DNA of 64,000 bases from Bretschneidera sinensis (lineage: Eukaryota; Streptophyta; Magnoliopsida; Brassicales; Akaniaceae), in contig CM043699.1 in assembly GCA_023935145.1 (NCBI GenBank), positions 63,158,138 to 63,222,137 of the forward strand. Reading direction: 5' to 3'. Positions 23,193 to 34,364 of the stretch are shown here, piece after piece. The translations under genes and the position numbers were made by a program. Under the pieces are notes generated by a model. The model worked only from the letters and a program-made list of their open reading frames with translations. It was not told the origin of the DNA and did no database searches. How positions within the stretch are numbered: position 1 is the stretch's first letter; each line of letters starts with the position of its first letter.

Positions 23193-24612
23193 CTCTACAA
23201 GATCAAAGAAGGGAATACTCCAGGGGATGAAGTCCGATATAAAGCTAGGCTGGTGGCGAAGGGGTTCACACAAAAAGAAGGCATAGATTTCACCGAAATC
23301 TTCTCATCGGTTGTGAAGTACAAGACGATTCGAATAGTGTTAGCATTGGTGGTCCAATTTGATTGGGAAGTCGAACAAATTGATGTGAAGACAACATTCT
23401 TACATGGAGAGCTCGATGAAACCATTTTTATGAGGCAACCCGAAGGTTATGAGGAAGGAAGGCAGGGAGAGTTGGTGTGCAAATTGAAGAAATCTCTCTA
23501 TGGCCTGAAGCAATCACCTCGGCAATGGAAAAAGAGGTTTGATTCCTTTGTAATCAGCTTGGGTTTCATGAGGAGCTACTATAATTTGTGCTTGTACTAT
23601 AAGGGGCAGAAGGTTGAGGAAGTGGTGATCATCCTCATCTATGTTGATGACATGTTGCTGGTTGGGAGCAGCATGGAGAGGATAAAGAAATTAAAGGCTC
23701 AACTTAGTGAGGAGTTTGAGATGAAGGATCTTGGCCATGCACAGAAGATCCTTGGGATGTGTATCATCCGGGAAAGGGAGAGAAACAGAATGAAGATCTC
23801 TCAAACTTCCTACATAGAGAAGATGATATCTAAATTCTCTATGGAAGATAGCAAACCAGTGAAGGTTCCCCTTGCTAGTCATTTCAAGTTCTCCAGCGAT
23901 CAATGTCCGAGATCGGAAGTGGAGAAGAAAGAAATGGAAAAAGTCCCCTAACTCTAGTGCGGTTGGTTCTGTTATGTTCACCATGGTTAGCACTAGACCT
24001 GACATTTCTCATGCAATGAGTGTTCTTAGCAGGTTTATGAGTAATCCTAGAAAGTAGTATTGGCTTGGGATGAAGTGGTTGCTGAGGTACTTGAAGGGAA
24101 GCCCAGAAGTAGGACTGGTTTATAAGAAGAGGGATAAGACCATTTTCCTTTAGGGTTTTACAGATTCGGACTATGGAGCAGACCTGGATAAAAGGAGATC
24201 GATTACCTCCTACTTCTTCAACTTAAACGGATGTTGTGTAAGTTGGAAGGCTCAGTTGCAGCCGGTGGTAGCACTCTTAACAACCGAGGCTGAGTACATA
24301 GTGGCTACGGAGGCCATTAAGGAAGCTATGTGGTGCAAAGGGTTGCTGGAAGAGTTGAAGGTACTGGAGGATCAGGTTGTGGTGTTTTCAGATACTCAAA
24401 GTGCATTGCACTTGTGTAAGAATCTGATGTTCCATGAGAGGACAAAGCACATGGATGTTCGGTATCATTTCATTCGGGAAAATGTTACGAAAGGATGCAT
24501 CCATGTGGACAAGGTAGCCATAGAAGAAAATCCTATTGATTTGGGTACTAAAGTTCTACCTCTAACTAAGTTTAATCATTGCCTTGGACTACTTAGGATT
24601 GGAGTTGGTTAA
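23193..24612 (+). pseudogene. Copia RT and RNase H relic
   Basis: The frame enters in the middle of copia RT: YKARLVAKGFTQKEG, FLHGELDETIFM, SLYGLKQSPRQW, and the catalytic YVDDMLLVG intact at about 23640. The frame is disturbed near 23945, where a shift separates it from SAVGSVMF and PDISHAMSVLSRFM. Stops follow at about 24056 and 24153. RNase H motifs follow: TDSDYGAD, then TEAEYI, DTQSAL, HERTKHMDVRYHFIRE and DLGTKVL, ending at 24612. The RT N-terminus, integrase, protease and gag are missing because of the D and C insertions and a deletion. Confidence 0.9.
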
Positions 24613-24692
24613 TTGATGACTCAAGATGAGTTTGGATCTCGAAGCTCTCTGCACAATGGTTCGGGTTTAAACACTTAGACAAAGGTAGAGAT

Positions 24693-25710
24693 TGTTGGTA
24701 TTTGTCTAAGGTTTAAACATGTCTAAACATGGTTCAAAGATAGTTAAAATCTAAACCATGGTTGGACAATTAAAATACAGTAAGTTAAAGGACTGCACAC
24801 AAGTGTGTGCATCTCTTTGGAGCAAAGTAAAGGTAGGCACACTAGTGTGTGCGCTTCAGCTCACAATCTGGATAAGGTGTGTGCACTGCTGTGTGAAGGG
24901 CAGCATCAGTGTGTGCCATGCCCCTCCCTCACCAACACCATGCCACCCAGTATGAGAGGTGCTGGAAGAAGGCCAGCGCCGCACCGCTCCTCCACCAGCG
25001 CCGCACTAACCAGAAAGTGTGCAAAAGAACTCTGCCCAGCGCCGCACTGCCCACTGTTCAGCGCCTAGGCGCTAGGCAAACTGAAGCACACTTGGACAGC
25101 TTGCTTGAACCTCCTCTTAGGTACATGGATTCAAGGTTAAAATGCACAATACCACTTAGGATTGATGGAGGGCCATGGTTAAGTGGTCATCAAGATCTAA
25201 GGGTGAGGATTGACTCTTAAGAATGGACAAGAAGTTGGTGCACTATATAAAGGGTCACCTAGCTTCATTCTTATCATGAATTAAATTGTGACATTATTTG
25301 AGATCAATTGTAAAGAGTGACATACAAGAGAGAATTGTGTGAGAGTGCAAAGACACAAACACAAGAGGGACTCATTGTAGTGAGGCTGGTTGTAAAGAGA
25401 GAGGAGTCTAGATTAGATAAAGAGCATTGTTAGTTCTGATCTTCCTTTCTTCTCTTCTTGGTTTCTTCAAGAACTTGAGGTTTCTTATAGAAGGTTGCTA
25501 TAATTGTAAAGAACCATTGATTTAGTGCAGAGAGTTTGGAGGAACTCACGGGGACGTAGGCACATTATCGAACCTCGATAACAAATTGCTTGTCTTCTAT
25601 CTTTCTTTGATTTTCTGTTCCTGTTTTTTATTCCAAATCTTTACAAGTCATTCTAGACTTGGTGTTTGGAAGATCACCACATGAGCATCTTGTCAAGGTG
25701 ATTTCCAATA
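24693..25710 (+). repeat. 3' LTR of the copia element
   Basis: Complete 1018-bp LTR after the purine tract AAAGGTAGAGAT. It keeps the TATA box at 25244-25251. At 24975-25078 is a GC-rich cluster with repeated AGCGCCGCAC and a perfect 14-bp palindrome AGCGCCTAGGCGCT at 25060-25073. Another palindromic stretch, CACACTAGTGTG, occurs at about 24838-24849. Confidence 0.9.
25244..25251 (+). promoter_or_regulatory. TATA box of the copia 3' LTR
   Basis: TATATAAA in the context CACTATATAAAGGG. The equivalent place in the 5' LTR is deleted, so only the 3' LTR keeps a promoter core and it would fire outward into I1. Confidence 0.65.
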
Positions 25711-26455
25711 GTGACAAGTAGCTCATATGCTCGGCCTTTGAAGACGTTATAAACCTTAAGAGTGTGCTGAAGCAGAAGCCATCCTCCATAAAGAAGTGGA
25801 AGAAATCGTTCTTCTTTATTTAGAGTGCCGAGAGCTTCAACGTCCCCATCTACTGGAGCTTAGATCATGCTGGAAAGTGCAAGATCTTTGTGACAATGAG
25901 GAGCTTCACAGACGTAACCTTCACATTCTTTGCCCTTCAGTGGGCATAGAGCATGGTAACTTTCAATACTAAGTTAGTTTTACTTGTTGTTTGTTCTTTC
26001 TATCTTCAAGTTATTAATGCTCTTCCTTTGTGCAGATATGGAGATGGTTGCGCAGGCGAGGGAGAGAGCCAAGAGAATGACCAAGGAGAGGAGGTAAGCC
26101 TCAGAGGGGAAAGGCTCGACCCCAAAGCAGTAGTAGAAAAGAAGGCTCAGGCCTCAAGCCCGGTCCCCATAGCAGTGGAGAGCCCTCCGAGGCCTCTTGC
26201 CCCAAAGCCGCGGGCTGCTGCAGCAGAACCAGCTCTTTCTCAGGGCCCTTCATCGTCTAGAGAGGGGTCTGGCTTTGCTGCTCCCTTCACACCCCGGTGG
26301 GCGCTGAAGGTTGACGACTAGGTATTTGCCCATCCGAGGGTTTCCCGGGAACATCTCATTATGGGGATCCCTCCTCTGGACATGGTAGAGCTCACTCAGA
26401 GGCCCTTTGAGGGGCTATACTTGGCCGTGGAGGCCATGACCTTGCAGTTACGATC
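25711..26455 (+). pseudogene. Additional-ORF remnant of Tat-like element I1
   Basis: After the right arm of the split hairpin (25724-25734) the sequence matches the additional ORF of I2 on the plus strand. 25770-25950 corresponds to the 48360-48610 segment, ending in GAGCATG and an intron-like GT...AG (25954-26036, acceptor TGTGCAG). The next exon has MEMVAQARERA, GSGFAAPFTPRWALKVDD and a HLIMGIPPLDMV-like end, cut at about 26455. A stop and several small changes are present. This is the same gene type as 47706-49663, so the antisense ORF is a standing part of the family. Confidence 0.7.
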
Positions 26456-26469
26456 CTTCCTCTTCTTCT

Positions 26470-29400
26470 TTAGTTTTTTAGCTTCTAATTTCCTAACTAT
26501 GCCAAACTATTAAGAAAGATTTGAGTTCTTGTCCAATAAGGGTATTTGCTTACCTAAATTTTTTTTTTATTACTTTATTCATTTATGGACTAAAACCAAG
26601 AAGAGAATTATCAGTAGCTCAACCACATTTTGTTCTTCAAGAAATTCCATTGGATAAACTACACGAAGAAAAATATGTGGAGTTCAAGAAAGCATGGAGA
26701 CCTCAATGGTAAAAACCTTCCATCACTACTGGTTTATTGCCTAAACCAAATGCCATACCCTTGAAACAACTAACTCCTCCACCATCCCCTCAATTACCTA
26801 TCAAGAAACTCCCAGCTGCTGAATTAAAGATAAGGAGAGACAAGGGGTTATGCTATAATTGCGATGAAAGATTTGTTCCAGGACATAAATGAAAGCCAAA
26901 ATTTTTCTAATGCTAGCAGATGAGACCAAAGAAGACATGATGGAACCAGGATTTGAAGAGGAATTCATATGGTCTGAAGAGGAAACTATAATGCTTGAAA
27001 TTAGCCTTCAAGTATTGGATAGTCAAGAGAATCCTAGAACCATCAGGATAACTAGAAAATGGGGAAACTATACAGTGAGTCTGTTGATTGATAGTGGCTA
27101 CACTCATAATTTTGTCCAACTTCCAGTAGTAAGAAGACTTGGATGGACTATCTTGCCTTGCAAACCATTCAAGCCCGAATTGGTAATGGAGAGAAATTGT
27201 AATGCACTAAGAAATGTGAAGCTATCTCCCTATAGTTACAACAACATATTTTATCTTTGACTCTATTTGTCCTACTAATTAAAGACTTTGATGTAGTCTT
27301 GGGAATTTAGTAGTTGAAGTTGCTTGGTTTAGTGCTAACTGATTACAAGGAGTTAACTATGGATTTCAAATGGCAAAGTGCCAATATTCATTTGAAAGGA
27401 GAATCTCATGGAGACCCTCAACTTATAAGCTTAAAAGGCTTGCAGAAGTTAGTTGTGACAGAAAATATTGCCTCCTACTTTCATCTACAAAGTGTTCCTA
27501 ACAGTCCTGAAGTAAAATATATTCCGCAGGAGATTGCATCACTGTTGGCTTAAAACAAGGAAGTCTTTGAAGAACCAACCCAAATGCCACCAGCAAGAGC
27601 TTACGATCACTAGATCCATCTCTTTCTAGGTACTAACCATATCAATGTTAGACCTTATAGGTATCATCACTTTCAAAAACAAGATATTGAAAAATTGGTG
27701 CAAGAAATGCTGCAAAGTGGGGTCATTAAAACAACCTATAGCCCTTTTTCATCTTTTGTACTTTTAGTAAAAAAGAAAGATAGGTCTTGAAGATTTTGCA
27801 TAGATTATAGAGAACTAAATTCTATTACTATAAAAGATAAATTTCTAATTCCTGCTATAGATAAACTATTAGATGAGTTATAAGGTGCAAAACTCTTTCC
27901 AAAATCAGACCTCAAATCTCACTATCATCAGATTATAATGTGTGTTGATGACATACAAAATACTACTTTCATAACACAAAGGCCACAATGAATTTTTGGT
28001 AATGCCTTTTGATCTAACCAATGTCCCCTCTACATTTCAAACTACAATAAACTCCATTTTCAAGCCATATCTTAAGAAGTTTGTGATAGTTTTTTTTAAT
28101 GATATCTTGGTTTATAGCAGCACACTCTCTGATTACTTACTTTATTTACAAAAGGTATTGCAGTGCTTGAAATCTCATCAGTTATTTGCAAAGTTTAAGA
28201 AATATAGCTTTGGTAAGTCCACCATTGATTACTTGGGACACATTGTTATTGCAAGGGGAGAACAACCTTATCCTCACAAAATCAGTTCCAATCGAGTATG
28301 GCCAATGGATATTACAAAAAGTTTGTTAAGGTTTATACTCATATTGCTTCTCCCTTGACTAATTTACTTAAGAATGATGTTTTTGAATGGATTTTGGAGG
28401 CTCAACAATCCTTTGATACCTTGAAGGTAGTATTGACTAGAGTTCTTGTTCTCACTTTGCCTTATTTTGAGTTGGATTTTGTCCAAGAGACTGATGCTTC
28501 TAATTGAGGTATAAGAGCAGTATTGATGTAGCAAGGGCATCAACTAGCCTTCTATAGCAAAAAAATAAGTCCTAAGATGGTTGCAACCTTTGCTCATGTC
28601 AAGGTGTTATATGTTATTACATAAGCTATTAAGAAATGGAGGCAATACTTATTAGGAATAAGGTTCATCGTCCATACCGACCATAAAACTCTTAAAAATC
28701 TAATGATTCAGGTCATCCAAACTCTAGAACAACAACACTATTTGAGTAAACTTTTGGGTTAACTTTACACTGTTGTGTATAAACCTGGTATTAACAACAA
28801 AATTGTTTATGGTCTCTCCAGGATAGAAGAAGGAGACAGTGCAGAAGGGGAATTATTACTCCATTCCTCTTGCCTTTCTTTTGACATCCTTGAAGATTTA
28901 CAAATGGCAAATCATACTAACCCTGAATTACTTAAACTCATGAGGAATTGAAAAAGGGCCTACTATCACAACACTGTATAGTAAAGGATAAATTACTTTT
29001 CTATAAAGGCATAATTGTTTTGAGTTCTAAGTTTTCACTGTGAAATGTTGTTATGAAAAAATTTCATTGCTACTTACTTTAAGTTCATGAGGGCATTCAT
29101 AACACCTTCTTGAGTATTTCAGCTAGCTTCTTTTCATATGACATGAGGGCTGACATCAAAAAGTTTATTTAGACTTATCTTATTTGCCATCAGACAAAGT
29201 ATTCCATAAATGCACCTGCAAGGCTGCTACAACCCTTCCCTTTTCCTTCGCAAGTTTGGGAAGATATTTCCCTTGATTTCATCACATGGCCTATCTGTTA
29301 TTTTCACGTTAGTATATAGATTGATCAAATATGGCCATTTTGGAGCACTACCCTCCACCTTCACAGCATATAGTGTGGCAAAACTATTTGTGGACATGGT

Positions 29401-30285
29401 CATCAAACTTCATGGTTTTCCTATGACCATGATCTTAGAATTCTTAAGCCGATTCTAGAAACATCTTTTCTATTTCAGTTGTACTACCTTACACCTATCA
29501 TCTTCTTACCATCCATAAACAAATGGTCAGACTAAAGTAATGAATTAATGTATGGAACAATACTTAAGATTTTTTACTCAATACACTCCTACCCTTTGGG
29601 TTACTTTGCTACCTTAGGTATAACTCTGTTACAACACTTCTCAGCATTCTACCATAAAAATGAATCCATATCAAGCCCTGTAGGCAGACCACCCTTTGTC
29701 TTACAAAGATATATTCCAAGTTCTTCACCACTAGAGGCTGTGAACTATGAGTTGAAAGTTAGGGATGAGTTACTGCGACAATTAAGAACTATTGTTTATA
29801 AGGCACAAGGAAGAATGAAGTCTATAGTAGATGCACAAAGGAATGACAAGTATTTTGCAATTAGAAGTTGAGTTTTACTCAAATTATAGCCCTATAGGCA
29901 TCAATATGTAGCTTTGAGAGTGAATCAAAAGCTTAGCAAGAGGTCCTTTAGTTCCTATAAGATCCTGGAAAGGATTGGCCCTATTGCTTACAAACTGGAA
30001 TTGCCAGCTACCAGTAAAATTCATCTTGTCTTCCACATTTCCTTATTGAAGGAATATCATGGACCTCCTCCTCAAGTAATGTTGCCACTGCCTATTTGCA
30101 TCAATAATTAACCAGTTTTATCCCCTTTGGAATTTTTGAACAGTGGGTAAACCTGGGTAAATGGCGGTATAGTACAAGAACTACTGGTTCAATGGGAAGG
30201 GCTAGATCTTGAAGAAACTTCTTGGGAAGACCTTAATGCTTTCAAGACTTCATTTTCCTAGTTTGACCTTAAGGACAAGGTCAAT
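26470..30285 (+). pseudogene. Gag-pol relic of chromovirus E
   Basis: The gag end with RRELSVAQPH is at about 26595-26640. A zinc knuckle CYNCDERFVPGHK, with its last Cys lost to a stop, is at about 26850-26890. Protease (LLIDSGYTHNFV) is near 27085, with DSG intact. RT is at about 27600-28360, with [16 protein letters not shown] and the catalytic box read as FFNDILVYS, so the first catalytic Asp is Asn. RNase H covers about 28380-28830. The degraded integrase is at about 28950-29880, the HLVFHISLLKEYH box near 30030 and the chromodomain near 30170-30285. More than fifteen stops or frame changes are scattered through it. It is clearly old and inactive. Confidence 0.85.
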
Positions 30286-30297
30286 TTGGGAGGGCCA

Positions 30298-30749
30298 TGC
30301 AATGATATAGATGTTAGAAAAGGAAAACCAAAAGGATAAGCTAGCAAGCTCAGCTCGAACATTACTAAGATAACAAGAGCAAGCAAGAAGACTATACTAG
30401 GAAGCAATTCAATACCTATTGTCATACCTATAAGATCTTTAAGGCTAAGGTAGTTTCATGGATGACTCAAAGACCTTAGAAGAGACTAGAATAGAAGAGC
30501 AAAGCAAGAGAATTCAAGAAGGAATGTTAGTTAGAAGATAGCTAGTCTTGTAACAAAAATTAGTTAGCTGAGTTGTCAATTAGCTATAGAGAGAACCAGT
30601 AATCTGAGTAGTATAAATAGTTGTACACTTCATTGGACAACATTCAAAAAATAACAGATAAATATCTTTTCTCTCTAAAACTTTCTTTTTATCTTCTCCA
30701 TTCCTTGATTCTAGATTTAGGATCTTGAACCTATCAAGATCTTGATACA
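30298..30749 (+). repeat. 3' LTR of chromovirus E
   Basis: Follows the polypurine tract AATTTGGGAGGG at 30284-30295. A TATA box GTATAAATAG lies at 30611-30620, and the LTR ends CTTGATACA. No second copy exists in the window, so the start (30298 or about 30315) is tentative. No GC-rich palindromes are seen upstream of this TATA box, unlike the Athila, Tat and copia LTRs. Confidence 0.6.
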
Positions 30750-30752
30750 TTA

Positions 30753-31173
30753 TGTATCACCCCTTGCCCCAACAACGTGCTTATAATGTGCCTAGATTAA
30801 TAAAACTCTTTTGCCCTTATGTGCCTTGAGTTTGTTATGTGTTGCTTTCCATTAGGGCCACTATGTGCCTTGTGATTAAATTATGTGCCTTGGAGCATGC
30901 CAGTGTATTGTGCATGTTTCTTAAACTTCGTGTGTGCCCCTAGTCATGTCGCTTGCTACTTGCTATGTGCTTATTGTCCCTTTCCCGTATTCATTGTTGC
31001 TTGATCATTATCCTATTATGTGATATCATTTTGTGTCTAATATGATCATTTTTGCTTGCAAAGTGTGCAAGCCTTAAAGTTGTCCGAGTGAGCTAGACTA
31101 ACTTGCTTGGTGAAGACCAAGTCAATTGATGCATGGACCTACGCATTCTCGAGAAAGTTCTAGGACCATGATA
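30753..31173 (+). repeat. 5' LTR of chromovirus F, missing its start
   Basis: Matches about 41295-41715 of the 3' LTR. About 255 bp of its start are absent; the sequence abuts the end of element E. The end GGACCATGATA corresponds to GGATCGTGACA in the 3' copy. Confidence 0.85.
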
Positions 31174-31175
31174 GT

Positions 31176-31187
31176 TGGTATCAGAGC
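31176..31187 (+). other. Primer binding site (initiator-Met tRNA) of F
   Basis: TGGTATCAGAGC two bases after the 5' LTR, as expected for chromoviruses. Confidence 0.9.
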
Positions 31188-31217
31188 ATGATTCAATTAT
31201 CTGGATTAGTGCAACCA

Positions 31218-34200
31218 TGATGGTTACCTATGGTATAGAAGACTCCCAAAAGTTGGGAGAGTTAGAGGAAATGATGATTGCATTCAAGGCATTAGTGTCA
31301 AACTTGAGATCCTTGGATGTAAAGTCAATAGAACTTGAGACCTCACAAATGGAACTTTCTAAGTTAGTAAGTGTGCTCATTAATGGTGTGAAAGATATGG
31401 TGGACATTTTTTGCAATGAGATTAAAGAGCTAAACAACAAGATCAATCTGTTGATGAAAGCAGTGGGCAACAAAGAGACTATAACCTTAGAAAAAGGAAA
31501 AATGAAGGTCCCTAAGCCCCACCGATATGAAGATGTTTGCGATGCGAAGGTAATGGAAAATTTCCTTTTTGATATTGAGTAATATTGTTGAGTTATTCAT
31601 GTAGACTTTGAAGAGGAAAAAGTATCAATGGCTGTGATGTTTCTGTCACGTGATGCCAAACCATGGCGGCATGGTAAATATGATGACATCCAAAACCATA
31701 GGTGCACCATCGACACCTGACAGGACTTGAAGCAGAAGTTAAAGAATCAGTTCTTTCATGAAAATGTGGAGTACATGGATTGTTGAAAGCTTCGAGAGTA
31801 AAGAGAGTAAGGCAATGTTTGAAACTATATGAATGAATTCTCAAGACTAATGCTTGACATTCGAGACATGTCAAAGAAATAAAAGATGTTATATTCCTTG
31901 AAAGAATCAAAAGTAGGGCCAGGTATGAGCTTCAAAGGCAAAAAGTTCAAGATTTGGCCACAACTATGACAACAGCCGAAAGGTTAAATGACTACTCGAA
32001 AAATTCCCTCAAGAGGAAGAATGAATCCTCCACTCTAGCTCAAAACGGAGTAAAGTTTTCTAGGATTTATAGGCCTACGAATGGAAAAGGAGACAAGAGA
32101 CCTACCATTAGTTCTAAAGAAGGATCTTCTTCACGAGCATTTAACTTGGAAGTAGGTAAGTTGAAACTTCTAGCTTGCTTCTTATATGATGGCCCCTACT
32201 GAGTCACAAACTACCTGCATAAAGAAGCCTTGATTTCCTTACAAATGATAACCTTTGAAACACAACAAGGACATAAGAGTGAAGAGGAAGATCACCCCAC
32301 AAGGATGGGGGCGCTTCGATTTTTGAATTCCTTGAATAGAAAACTCATTGAGAATAAGAAGTCACCCAATAGAGGACTCATGTATGTGGACTTACGAATG
32401 AATGGAAAAGATATAGGGGCTATAGTAGATATGAGGATATTCTATAACTTTATCTCTGCCTTCGAAGCTCAAAGACTGGACTTAAAGCTTGACAATGAAT
32501 CTAGTAAGTTGAAAGCCGTGAACTTTGAGGCCTAAGAAATTGTTGGCATGGCGGAAGGGATGGTTGTTGAAATGGGTCCATGGAAAGGTCCAGTCAACTA
32601 CATGGCCGTGACTGTGTATGACTTTGATATTATATTAGGGTTAGACTTCTGCGTTAACGCCAAAGCCATACTCATCCCAACCATTACTTAGCATACTAAT
32701 GATAAGAAGCTTATCTCGGCCCTCAAATTCAAGAAAGGGGTGAAGAGACATGAGCCCATTTTCATAATAGTGTCGTTGACAACAAAAGATATAGGTCCAA
32801 CTATGGTTCTGTCATCCATTCAAATGGTGTTTATGACCTACAAAAAAGTTATGCCCAGTGAATTATCAAAGGTCCTTCCCCCTCGTAGGAGTGTAGATCA
32901 TGCAATTGAACTTTTATCTTGCACTAATGCACTTTCTCGTGCACCATATTCCATGTCCTCTCCTAAGTTGGTAGAGTTGCAAAAACAATTAAATGATTTA
33001 ATGGAGTTTGGGTTCATTAGACCATCAAAAGCACCTTTCGGAATCCTTGATGAATCAATTCTTCCATGATTATCTTGATACATTTGTGGTGGTCTATCTC
33101 AATGACATTGTGGTGTACAGTTCATCACTCAAAGAGCATGCGAAGCATTTACAATTGATATTTGAGAAATTACAGGAGAACTAACTTTTCTGAAGAAGGA
33201 AAGGGATAAATTTGTGCAAACTTGTATCAAGTTTTTAGGCCATATAATTGATTAACGTAACATTCAGATGGACATAGAGAAAATAAAGACAATTCAAGAG
33301 TGAGTAATGAGAGTGAGCTATAATCCTTCCATGGGTTGCTAAAATAGTACCAATTTTTTGAAGGATACTCCAAGAGAGTTACCCCTTTAACAAAACTCTT
33401 GAAGAAATGCCACAAATGGATTTTGTCAGTCCAATGATGTGAAGCTTTTGAAGACGTGAAGAAGGCCATGATGAAAATTTTTGTCTTGACCTTCCTCAAC
33501 ATCATATTTCCCTTTGAAGTCCAAACTGATGCCTTATATTATGGCTTAGGGGGAGTATTGCTTTAAGAAGGCCACCCCACTATATACGAGAGTTGCAAGT
33601 TGAGCGAAGCTGAAAGAAGGTACACGACCCAAGAAAAAGAGTTGCTAGCGGTTATTATCCATTATCTCCGAGAATGGAGACACTACTTGTTGGGAGAAAC
33701 TTAACTGAGTTATCTCCGAGAATGAACACCATTGCTAGTTATTTCCTCACTCAACCAAAGCTGTAGCAAAATAAGCACGTTGGCAGGAATACTTAACTGA
33801 GTCCAATTTCCACTTTGAGTATAAATCAGATTGCACCAACCAAGTTGCTGATGCACTGAGTTGAAAGACATAATTTGCATCCCTGAAGTTGGTTGCCCAT
33901 CTATTAGTAAGCAAATTTGCTACACCACTAAGAGAAAACATCGAAGAAAGTCTAGCAAAGATAACTAAGCCCAAACTATATTGAAACTATCTTCTGAAGG
34001 GAAAACTCAGCAATTTTGGGTTGATGTTTCTTCGTTCACAAGACAGAAGACTTAAGGAAATTACTATTGTGTGAATGCCATGACACTCTTTGGGCAAGAC
34101 ACTAGGGTTGGCAAAGGACTTATACGTAGTTGAAGCATGGCTACTATTGGGCCCAAATAAGGAAGATGTGATGTGTTATACTAAAACTTGTCTTACTTGC

Positions 34201-34364
34201 CAACAAGATAAGGTGGAAAGGTAGAAATCAGTCGAAATACTGGAACCCCTGCCAGTGCCTTCTAAACCTTGGGAAAATATGTCACTGGACTTCAATGCTT
34301 GTCTACCCAGAGTTGGGGATCATAGCTTTATATTGGTTGTTGTTGATTGATTCTTGAAGTATGG
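31218..34364 (+). pseudogene. Gag-pol relic of chromovirus F, 5' part
   Basis: Gag covers about 31218-32215: a helical N-terminal region (31220-31480), KVPKPHRYED, KVMENFLFDIE, then a decayed zinc knuckle CFLYDGPY near 32185 with one Cys replaced by Tyr. The protease site is AIVDMRIFYNF instead of a DTGA-type core (about 32420), so it is dead. RT has lost its middle: the N-terminal part ends near 33045 (SKAPFG) and is followed at once by LDTFVVVYLNDIVVYSS, with the catalytic Asp as Asn. RNase H covers about 33510-33880. The integrase zinc finger and start of the core (SLDFNACLP, ILVVVD) reach 34364, where element G begins. There are many stops. Confidence 0.82.

Larger units (their letters stand above)
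8950..25710 (+). mobile_element. Ty1/copia element with nested Athila-like insertions
   Basis: LTRs at 8950-9762 and 24693-25710 both start TGTTGGTATT and end CCAATA. They are flanked by the perfect target duplication GTGAC (8945-8949 and 25711-25715). The primer site TGGTATCAGAGC matches initiator-Met tRNA, and a purine-rich tract precedes the 3' LTR. The interior keeps only the gag start (10003-10087) and RT to RNase H (23193-24612). The rest is replaced by elements C and D and by a deletion. RT and RNase H motifs place it in Ty1/copia, probably near the Tork group. Confidence 0.92.
8020..26455 (-). mobile_element. Tat/Retand-like Ty3/gypsy element I1, remnant split by the copia insertion
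   Basis: Two pieces flank the copia element: 8020-8949 (3' LTR, polypurine tract, hairpin repeats) and 25711-26455 (end of the hairpin repeats and part of the additional ORF). The pieces join precisely at the copia target duplication. Compared with I2 (43195 onward) the order LTR, hairpin array, additional ORF is the same, but the array is far shorter. The pol part is lost; chromovirus E begins at about 26460. Confidence 0.75.
26462..30749 (+). mobile_element. Chromovirus-type Ty3/gypsy element E, 5'-truncated
   Basis: Starts inside gag, where I1 breaks off, and continues through protease, RT, RNase H, integrase and a chromodomain-like end to a 3' LTR. The chromodomain motif (LVQWEGLDLEETSWEDL, about 30185-30240) and a HLVFHISLLKEYH box mark it as a chromovirus. 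No 5' LTR is present. Confidence 0.8.
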
